A stretch of 9,355 bases of DNA. It comes from Kiritimatiellia bacterium (GTDB lineage Bacteria > Verrucomicrobiota > Kiritimatiellia > RFP12 > UBA1067). The stretch's first letter is position 1, and every line of letters starts with the position of its first letter. The stretch spans positions 1 through 9,355 of the forward strand of contig JAFRNO010000674.1 of NCBI GenBank assembly GCA_017430155.1, in the 5' to 3' direction. The translations under genes and the position numbers were made by a program. Below the pieces are notes generated by a model. The model was not told the DNA's origin, searched no databases, and worked only from the letters and a program-made list of their open reading frames with translations. Positions 1-5,229 of this stretch are shown here, one piece after another.

Positions 1-541
1 GCCGGTCGAGGTGATCGACGGCGCGGTCGTGCCGGCGTTGGAGGCCGTCGGGCGCGGATTCGAAGCGAAGACCGTGTTCCTCCCGCAGCTCCTCATGGCG
101 GCCGACGCCGCCGGCGCGGCGTTTGAGGTGATCCGCGCCGCGCTCGCGAAATCCGGCGGCGCGCCGACGCAGGGGAAGGGGCCGATCGTGATCGCCACCG
201 TGAAGGGCGACATCCACGACATCGGCAAGAACATCGTGCGCGCGCTCCTCGAGAACTACGGATTCAAGGTGATCGACCTCGGACGCGACGTGGCGCCCGA
301 GGCGGTGCTGGAGGCCGCCCGGCGCGAGAACTGCCGTCTTGTGGGACTGTCCGCGCTCATGACCACCACGGTCGGCTTCATGGAGGAGACGATCAAGCTC
401 ATCCACGCCGAACTGCCCGGGTGCAAGGTGATGGTCGGAGGCGCCGTGCTGACGGCCGAGTACGCCGCCGAGATCCATGCCGATTTCTACAGCCGTGACG
501 CGATGGGGGCGGTGCGCACGGCCGAGGAGGTGTTCGCATGA
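1..541 (+). CDS. Cobalamin-dependent methionine synthase-like protein, C-terminal part (5' end outside window)
   Basis: The reading frame is open to the left edge, so only the C-terminal ~179 residues are present. They form a complete B12-binding module. First comes a helical cap segment (FLPQLLMAA at about 80-106), then a Rossmann-like cobalamin domain. The DxHxxG signature appears as GDIHDIGKN; its histidine codon at 215-217 would be the lower axial cobalt ligand. SALMTTT and GGAVLT follow as the usual dimethylbenzimidazole-contacting motifs. By family knowledge this module carries the methyl group between methyltetrahydrofolate and homocysteine. The protein ends right after this domain, without the SAM-binding reactivation domain of long E. 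coli-type MetH. It therefore looks like the short form (homocysteine methyltransferase, pterin domain, B12 domain) or, less likely, a stand-alone corrinoid protein. The catalytic domains lie outside the window. The last codons carry a GAGGAGG sequence (524-530) that serves as Shine-Dalgarno for rsmD. Confidence 0.85.
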   Translation, partial: PVEVIDGAVVPALEAVGRGFEAKTVFLPQLLMAADAAGAAFEVIRAALAKSGGAPTQGKGPIVIATVKGDIHDIGKNIVRALLENYGFKVIDLGRDVAPEAVLEAARRENCRLVGLSALMTTTVGFMEETIKLIHAELPGCKVMVGGAVLTAEYAAEIHADFYSRDAMGAVRTAEEVFA

Positions 542-1092
542 GGATCGCGGGCGGGGCGTGGCGGGGACGTGCCCTGAAGGCGCCTCCCGGCGATGCGGTG
601 CGTCCCACGCAGGACCGCGTGCGCGAGGCCCTGTTCTCGATGCTGATGCACGAGACGCCGGGCGCACGTTTCCTCGACCTCTTCGCGGGTGCGGGCGGCG
701 TGGGCCTTGAGGCGCTCTCGCGCGGTGCGGCGGACTGTACGTTCGTGGAGCTTGTCCCGCGCCACCTCGCCGTCTTGAAAGCCAACGTCTCCGCGCTTGC
801 CGCCGACGCGCGCTGCCAGCTCGTGCGCGCGGATGTCTTTGCGTGGCTGGAGACTTTTGCAGGCGCGCCGTTCGACGTGGCGTTCGCCGATCCACCCTAC
901 GAGCTGGGCGTCGAGAAAGGGTATGCGGCGGTGCTCGCCACGCTTGCCGCGCGGAACGTGGTGCGGCCGGGCGGGCATTTCGTGGCGGAGCTTACGTCCC
1001 GCCAGACGCCCGACGAGTCCCCCTTGTGGGATCTCTGCCGCGACCGCGTCTACGGCCAGACCCGCCTCGCCGTCTATCGAAGGAAGGCATGA
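538..1092 (+). CDS. rsmD: 16S rRNA (guanine966-N2)-methyltransferase RsmD
   Basis: A 184-residue protein, the normal family length. By family knowledge it methylates G966 of 16S rRNA on N2 during 30S assembly, using S-adenosylmethionine in the cytoplasm. Visible motifs are the N-terminal RPTQDRVREALFS stretch (22-34) typical of RsmD, the SAM-binding motif I FLDLFAGAG (45-53), an acidic residue ending the next strand (E71), and the catalytic N-methyltransferase motif DPPY (118-121). The start ATG overlaps the upstream TGA as ATGA, with a strong GAGGAGG Shine-Dalgarno 7 bases before it, so translation is probably coupled to the methionine synthase-like gene. The next gene is coaD; rsmD-coaD adjacency is common across bacteria and supports the call. 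Confidence 0.95.
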   Translation: MRIAGGAWRGRALKAPPGDAVRPTQDRVREALFSMLMHETPGARFLDLFAGAGGVGLEALSRGAADCTFVELVPRHLAVLKANVSALAADARCQLVRADVFAWLETFAGAPFDVAFADPPYELGVEKGYAAVLATLAARNVVRPGGHFVAELTSRQTPDESPLWDLCRDRVYGQTRLAVYRRKA

Positions 1093-1134
1093 AAGGCCGC
1101 GACAAGCGCGGCCGCTCCCGCGCAAAACGCCAAA

Positions 1135-1146
1135 ATATGGTATACT
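1135..1146 (+). promoter_or_regulatory. Extended -10 promoter for coaD
   Basis: TG-n-TATACT lies at 1138-1146 inside an AT-rich pocket (CAAAATATGG then TATACTATTC) in otherwise GC-rich DNA. No -35 match is seen at the expected 17-base spacing, which fits an extended -10 promoter. The hexamer ends 7 bases before the coaD ATG, so the predicted transcript would start at or within a base or two of the initiation codon. The same ATATG-n-TATACTA string occurs upstream of the GH2 gene at 5133-5145, which supports a real shared promoter class. No start site has been measured. Confidence 0.6.
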
Positions 1147-1153
1147 ATTCGCC

Positions 1154-1642
1154 ATGGCAGAGAAGATAGCAGTCTATCCGGGCACGTTCGACCCGATGAC
1201 GCGCGGTCATTTCGACTTGATCACGCGCGCGGCGGGCCTGTACGACCGTCTTGTCGTGGCGGTGGCCGCGACGAGCGTGAAGTCGGGCGCGCTCTTCGAC
1301 GCGCAGCACCGCATCGACATGATCCGCGAGGACGTGGAGAAGGCGGGGCTCGCCAACGTCGAGGTGGACATCCTCGACACGCTCCTCGTCGACTTCTGCC
1401 GCAAGATCGGCGCGCGCGTGGTCATCCGCGGCGTGCGCGTGTACTCCGACTTCGAGTACGAGTTCCAGATGGCGCTCACGAACCGGCGCATGGCGCCCGA
1501 GATCGAGACGCTCTTCATGATGCCGAGCGAGAACCTCGCGTACGTGACGGCGTCGACGGTGCGGGAGATCGCCCGCTACGGCGGCGACACGTCGCCGTTC
1601 GTCACGCCCGCCGTGCAGCGGCGCCTGAAGCCCGAAGGGTGA
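1154..1642 (+). CDS. coaD: Phosphopantetheine adenylyltransferase
   Basis: A 162-residue protein of normal CoaD length. It transfers AMP from ATP to 4'-phosphopantetheine, giving dephospho-CoA, the penultimate step of coenzyme A synthesis. Visible motifs are the nucleotidyltransferase signature YPGTFDPMTRGH (8-19, with the T/HxGH element at 16-19), RGVRVYSDFEYEFQMA (92-107, the pantetheine and ATP contact region) and STVREIA (134-140, the ISSTxVRE-like ATP-binding motif). The frame is open upstream through rsmD, but homology begins only at this ATG. No Shine-Dalgarno is visible; the preceding bases are the -10 element, so the gene may be leaderless from its own promoter. Read-through from rsmD is also possible. 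The stop is followed after 4 bases by yceD. Confidence 0.96.
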   Translation: MAEKIAVYPGTFDPMTRGHFDLITRAAGLYDRLVVAVAATSVKSGALFDAQHRIDMIREDVEKAGLANVEVDILDTLLVDFCRKIGARVVIRGVRVYSDFEYEFQMALTNRRMAPEIETLFMMPSENLAYVTASTVREIARYGGDTSPFVTPAVQRRLKPEG

Positions 1643-1646
1643 GAAT

Positions 1647-2129
1647 GTGGAGAAAACACTGGTCATCGACGTCGCCCGCCTGGACCGGGACGGCGAGGAT
1701 TTCGAGGGCGTTCTGGACGACGCCGTGCTTGACCTGCACGACGAGTACCTGCATCCGTTCGCGGGCATCCGCTACCGCCTGACCGTGCAGCTTGCGGGGC
1801 GCGAGCTGCTCGCGCGCGGCACGCTGGAGCAGGATTTCGAGGCCGTCTGCTCGCGCTGCGGGGCGGATTTTGACTTCACCGTGACCGTCCCCGACTTCCT
1901 TGCGAGCCTCGAGACGGATGAAAAAACTGAATTTGCGGATTTGACGGATGAGCTCAGACAAAGTATAATACTCGCCCTACCGACATACCCGGTGTGTCGG
2001 GCGGACTGTCGTGGCGTGTGCCCGACGTGCGGGAAAAACCTCAACGAAGGCCCCTGCGCGTGTGAGCACGAGGAGCGCGACGGCCGTTGGGGTGCGCTGG
2101 ACGCGCTCCTGCCGGGGACTGAAAATTGA
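1647..2129 (+). CDS. yceD: YceD/DUF177-family protein with cysteine clusters
   Basis: A 160-residue DUF177 protein beginning at GTG, 4 bases after the coaD stop, with GAAGGG at 1634-1639 as a Shine-Dalgarno inside the coaD end. The family sits almost universally next to rpmF and has been linked to 23S rRNA handling, but its biochemical role is not firmly known. Visible features are an N-terminal beta-rich half, a CSRC pair (68-71) typical of the family, an acidic central stretch (DEKTEFADLTDE), and a C-terminal cysteine cluster at 117, 121, 125, 128, 137 and 139 (CPTCGKNLNEGPCAC). The CPxCGxxLN pattern is the standard DUF177 C-terminal signature and probably binds zinc with the upstream pair. 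The sequence around 1921-1970 is much more AT-rich than the rest and contains a promoter. Confidence 0.9.
   Translation: MEKTLVIDVARLDRDGEDFEGVLDDAVLDLHDEYLHPFAGIRYRLTVQLAGRELLARGTLEQDFEAVCSRCGADFDFTVTVPDFLASLETDEKTEFADLTDELRQSIILALPTYPVCRADCRGVCPTCGKNLNEGPCACEHEERDGRWGALDALLPGTEN
1941..1969 (+). promoter_or_regulatory. Near-consensus sigma-70 promoter inside yceD, for rpmF-plsX
   Basis: TTGACG (1941-1946), a 17-base spacer and TATAAT (1964-1969) match the housekeeping consensus at 11 of 12 positions with ideal spacing. It falls within yceD codons for the acidic stretch before the C-terminal cysteine cluster. Transcription would start near 1976, well inside yceD, so it could only express rpmF, plsX and perhaps tRNA-Pro and the permease downstream. 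Confidence 0.7.
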
Positions 2130-2155
2130 GAAAGAAAGAAAGAGAGTAGTGCAAC

Positions 2156-2341
2156 ATGGCATCACCTAAGCACAAGAAGTCGAAAATGCGCAAGCGCCAG
2201 CGCGTGGGCCAGCTGGAGAAGGCGATCCCCGCCTCCGTCCAGACATGTCCGTCGTGCGGCGGAATCAAGCAGACGCACCGCGTCTGCCCGAACTGCGGCA
2301 TGTACAAGGGCCGCAAGGTTCTTTCCGTCACCGCCAAGTAA
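2156..2341 (+). CDS. rpmF: 50S ribosomal protein L32
   Basis: A 61-residue basic protein of normal L32 length, a structural component of the large ribosomal subunit. It opens with the family hallmark MASPKHKKSKMRKRQR, a basic rRNA-contacting tail. A four-cysteine zinc ribbon follows, CPSC (31-34) and CPNC (44-47), so this is the zinc-binding form rather than the C-minus form that some genomes induce in zinc shortage. It lies 26 bases after yceD in a purine-rich leader (GAAAGAAAGAAAGAGAG) that provides only a weak Shine-Dalgarno. The yceD-rpmF-plsX order is the standard one. An in-gene promoter in yceD probably gives it extra expression, as suits a ribosomal protein. Confidence 0.97.
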   Translation: MASPKHKKSKMRKRQRVGQLEKAIPASVQTCPSCGGIKQTHRVCPNCGMYKGRKVLSVTAK

Positions 2342-2347
2342 GGTGCC

Positions 2348-3391
2348 ATGATACGCATTGCACTTGATGCAATGGGCGGAGACAACGCACCGGGCGAAAT
2401 TGTCCGAGGCGGAGTCGAGGCCGCTGTCGGCCTGGAGGACGTGAAGGTCCTCCTTGTCGGCGTCAAGGAGCAAATCGACGCAGAACTGGCGAAGTACCCC
2501 AAGGAAGTCGCGGCGGCCACGAAGAAGGGCACGCTCGAGGTCATTCACGCGCCCGACGTGGCGGAGATGGACGAAAGTCCCGTCACCGCCGTGCGGAAGA
2601 AGAAGGACTGCTCGATCAACGTCGCGATGCGCCTCGTGAAGGAGGGCCGGGCGGACGCGTTCGTCTCGGCCGGCAACTCCGGCGCGGTGGCGACGAGCGC
2701 CATCCTCAACCTCGGCCGCATCAAGGGCGTGCAGCGTCCTGCGATCGCCACCATCCTGCCCACGCGCATTCCGCGTCGTCCGCTTCTGCTGCTCGACGCC
2801 GGCGCGAACATGGACTGCCACGCCGACTGGCTCGTGCAGTTCGCGATCATGGGCAGCGTCTACTCGCAGGGCGTGCTCAAGCGCACGAAGCCGCTCGTGG
2901 GCCTCCTGTCCATCGGCACGGAGGACTGCAAGGGCAACGAGATGACGAAGGAGACCTTCCGTCTGCTCAAGGAGGTGAAGGACATCGACTTCCGCGGCAA
3001 CGTGGAGGGGCATGACGTCTTCCAGGGACAGACCGACGTGGTGGTGTGCGACGGGTTCGTGGGGAACGTGGTGCTGAAGACGAGCGAGTCGCTGGCGCAT
3101 GCCGTCAGCTACTTCCTCAAGCGGGAATGCTTCCGCGGCATCTTCCGCGTGTTGGGCGCGCTTCTCCTGAAGGGCGCGTTCAAGAGCCTGAAGGCCCAGC
3201 TGGATCCGGACATCTACGGGGGCGCGCCGCTCCTCGGGGTGCCGGGTGCGGTGATCATCACGCACGGCAGTTCGTCGCACAAGGCGATCTACTACGCCGT
3301 GAAGGCGGGCGTAAACGCGGCGCGCAACGACGTGTCGGGCCTGATTTCCTCGCGTATCGAGGAATACGAGACTTCGCGCAAGTCGTTTTGA
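2348..3391 (+). CDS. plsX: Phosphate acyltransferase PlsX
   Basis: A 347-residue protein of normal PlsX length. It converts acyl-ACP and phosphate to acyl-phosphate, the donor that PlsY uses to acylate glycerol-3-phosphate at the start of phospholipid synthesis; it is a peripheral membrane enzyme. Recognisable motifs are DAMGGDNAP (7-15), ESPVTAVRKKKDCSI, the glycine-rich SAGNSGAVATSA segment, LLLDAGANMDC, VGLLSIGTEDCKGNE, FRGNVEGHDVF, DVVVCDGFVGNVVLK, and the C-terminal YGGAPLLGVPG with THGSSS. The ATG is 6 bases after the rpmF stop, with AAGG at 2340-2343 as Shine-Dalgarno overlapping that stop, so the two are probably translated from one message. In many bacteria fabH follows; here a tRNA-Pro gene begins 7 bases after the stop. 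Confidence 0.96.
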   Translation: MIRIALDAMGGDNAPGEIVRGGVEAAVGLEDVKVLLVGVKEQIDAELAKYPKEVAAATKKGTLEVIHAPDVAEMDESPVTAVRKKKDCSINVAMRLVKEGRADAFVSAGNSGAVATSAILNLGRIKGVQRPAIATILPTRIPRRPLLLLDAGANMDCHADWLVQFAIMGSVYSQGVLKRTKPLVGLLSIGTEDCKGNEMTKETFRLLKEVKDIDFRGNVEGHDVFQGQTDVVVCDGFVGNVVLKTSESLAHAVSYFLKRECFRGIFRVLGALLLKGAFKSLKAQLDPDIYGGAPLLGVPGAVIITHGSSSHKAIYYAVKAGVNAARNDVSGLISSRIEEYETSRKSF

Positions 3392-3398
3392 TCTTCTT

Positions 3399-3475
<77 letters not shown>

Positions 3476-3503
3476 CTTGAATGGCCAGTAACTTTGGATT
3501 TTT

Positions 3504-5108
3504 ATGGACGCGCTGATTGCCTCGTTGCCGATCCTGATGGTGGTTGTCGCCATGCTGGTGTTCGAGCTGCCGGCCAAGGTCGCCTTGCCGATCGGGTGGC
3601 TGGCGACGCTGGCCGTCGCGCTCGGATACTGGAGGCAGGACGCGCTCACGGCTGTCGCGTGGGCGGCGGGCGGCTTTCTCGAGTCGCTCGGCACGCTGGC
3701 GATCGTCTTCGGGGCGATTCTCGTCATGAACACGTTGAAGCATTCGGGCGCGGTTGCGGCGATTCAATGCGGATTCAACGGAATCAATCCGGACCGTCGC
3801 GTGCAGGCGGTCATCGTGAGCTATGCCTTTGGCGCGTTCATCGAGGGTGCCGCGGGGTTCGGTTCGCCGGCCGCGCTGGCTGCGCCGCTTCTCATCTCGC
3901 TGGGCTTTCCGCCTCTTTGCGCGGCGATTGTGGCGCTTCTCTGCAATTCGGTCCCCGTCAGCTTCGGCGCCGTCGGCACGCCGACCCAGATCGCGGCGTC
4001 GCTCACCGGGGCGGACGTGTCGGCGCTGTCCCGCTACACGGCGATCGGGAACTCCGCCGCGGCGTTTATGATCGTCGCGGCGATGCTCTTCCTCATCTGC
4101 CGGATGTTCGGACCGAACCGCCGTGGACGCGATGCCGTCGCGGCGCTTCCGTTCGCGCTGTTTGTCGCGGCGACGTTTGACGTCTTCTACTTGGTTTTGG
4201 CCTTCGCCTTCGGTCCGGAGTTTCCTTCTCTGGTCGGGGCGATTCCAACGCTGGTGCTCGCCATCGTCTTCGCCCGGAAGGGCTGGTTGTGTCCGAAGAA
4301 GCCCTGGGACTTCGAGCGGCGCGAGGCGTGGGAGAAGTCATGGCTGTCGGCCGTTCCGGTGAAGGCCGACGCGCAGGTCCGCATGAATCAGCTGCTGGCC
4401 TGGCTGCCCTATTTGCTGATTGCCCTGATTCTTGTGGCCGCACGGCTCGACTGGTTTGGACTGAAGGGGGCGTTGACCTCTTCCGCCTGCACCTTCCGCA
4501 TCGCCCGCGTGTTTGGCTGCGAGGCGGTCAGCTGGAAATGGAACTGGGGATGGAATCCGGGCGTGTTGCCTTTCGCCTTCGTCTGCCTGCTGACGTTCGC
4601 CCTGCACCGCATGCCGCGGGCGAAAGTCGCCGAGGTCTGCGCGGACACCGTCCGTCAGGTCCGCGGCGCGGCCATCGCCATCGCCTTTGGCGTGTCGATG
4701 GTCTATCTCTACCGCAACACGGGCGTCAACGCCGCGCTCACCGCGAAGTCGATGGTCTACGTGATGGCCGAGTCCCTTGCGGGCCTGTTTTCGACGACCT
4801 ATCTGGCCGTGGCGCCTTTCATTGGCGTCCTGGGCGCGTTCATGTCCGGCTCCAACACCGTGTCCAACATGCTCTTCGCGCCGCTCCAGTACGAGACGGC
4901 GACGCTCGTCAAGCTTTCGCCGATCGTCGTCCTCGCCTTGCAGAACATCGGCGGCGCGGCGGGCAACATGATCTGCGTCAACAACGTCGTTTCGGTCTGC
5001 GCGACCACGGGTGTCGCCGGCAACGAGGGCCGCATCATCCGCATCAACCTCGTGCCGTGTCTCGTGTATTGCGTCATCGTCGTCCTCGTCCTCGGTTTTT
5101 GGGCTTAG
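3504..5108 (+). CDS. L-lactate permease (LctP/LldP family)
   Basis: A 534-residue, highly hydrophobic inner-membrane protein. LctP-family members import L- or D-lactate, and sometimes glycolate, with protons. The N-terminal LIASLPIL stretch aligns with E. coli LldP after its first ~17 residues. The family motifs EGAAGFGSPAAL (114-125), a following FGAVGTPTQ segment, GAFMSGSNTVSNM (444-456) and the late QNIGGAAGNMICVNNVVSVCATTG stretch are all present, with about a dozen membrane spans between. An in-frame TAA at 3489-3491 rules out an earlier start, so the short N terminus is real. No Shine-Dalgarno is evident before the ATG. It lies 28 bases after tRNA-Pro without a clear promoter, and may depend on upstream transcription. 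Substrate is inferred from the family; no lactate dehydrogenase genes are in the window. Confidence 0.9.
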   Translation: MDALIASLPILMVVVAMLVFELPAKVALPIGWLATLAVALGYWRQDALTAVAWAAGGFLESLGTLAIVFGAILVMNTLKHSGAVAAIQCGFNGINPDRRVQAVIVSYAFGAFIEGAAGFGSPAALAAPLLISLGFPPLCAAIVALLCNSVPVSFGAVGTPTQIAASLTGADVSALSRYTAIGNSAAAFMIVAAMLFLICRMFGPNRRGRDAVAALPFALFVAATFDVFYLVLAFAFGPEFPSLVGAIPTLVLAIVFARKGWLCPKKPWDFERREAWEKSWLSAVPVKADAQVRMNQLLAWLPYLLIALILVAARLDWFGLKGALTSSACTFRIARVFGCEAVSWKWNWGWNPGVLPFAFVCLLTFALHRMPRAKVAEVCADTVRQVRGAAIAIAFGVSMVYLYRNTGVNAALTAKSMVYVMAESLAGLFSTTYLAVAPFIGVLGAFMSGSNTVSNMLFAPLQYETATLVKLSPIVVLALQNIGGAAGNMICVNNVVSVCATTGVAGNEGRIIRINLVPCLVYCVIVVLVLGFWA

Positions 5109-5115
5109 GCGCGGT

Positions 5116-5144
5116 TTGTGCAACCCAGCAAGATATGATATACT
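5116..5144 (+). promoter_or_regulatory. Extended -10 promoter for the GH2 gene
   Basis: TG-n-TATACT occurs at 5136-5144 within an AT-rich pocket, the same element as in front of coaD. A partial -35, TTGTGC at 5116-5121, stands 17 bases upstream. Transcription would start near 5151 and give a leader of about 79 bases. The leader begins with a small imperfect hairpin (GGTTTC...GAGACC, 5151-5167) and contains the palindrome at 5201-5214. The intergenic stretch 5109-5229 shows no convincing terminator for the permease gene. Confidence 0.55.
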
Positions 5145-5200
5145 ACCCTTGGTTTCTCGACGAGACCTTATCATGACAACATATGTCAAAGATTGTAGTG

Positions 5201-5214
5201 AAAACGGCCGTTTT
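5201..5214. promoter_or_regulatory. 14-base perfect palindrome, possible operator
   Basis: AAAACGGCCGTTTT is a perfect inverted repeat in the 5' leader of the GH2 gene, ending directly against the Shine-Dalgarno sequence GAAAGGA. Symmetric, CG-centred sites of this size are typical of LacI-type repressors that often control sugar-use genes. Alternatively, in RNA it could form a weak hairpin beside the ribosome binding site. No regulator gene is in the window, so the role is open. Confidence 0.35.
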
Positions 5215-5221
5215 GAAAGGA
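5215..5221 (+). promoter_or_regulatory. Ribosome binding site that fixes the GH2 start
   Basis: GAAAGGA with 8 bases to ATG 5230. This favours ATG 5230, directly followed by a clean signal peptide, over the in-frame ATG at 5173, which has no Shine-Dalgarno and would place 19 extra residues before the signal sequence. Confidence 0.7.
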
Positions 5222-5229
5222 TCGTGACG

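Noticed and set aside
797..1153. Upstream in-frame extension of coaD through rsmD
   Set aside because: The frame is open, but the extension is a shadow of rsmD in another frame and CoaD homology starts at the ATG at 1154.
5173..5229. Alternative earlier ATG for the GH2 protein
   Set aside because: No Shine-Dalgarno, it adds 19 residues before a clean signal peptide, and the palindrome and ribosome binding site fit the start at 5230.
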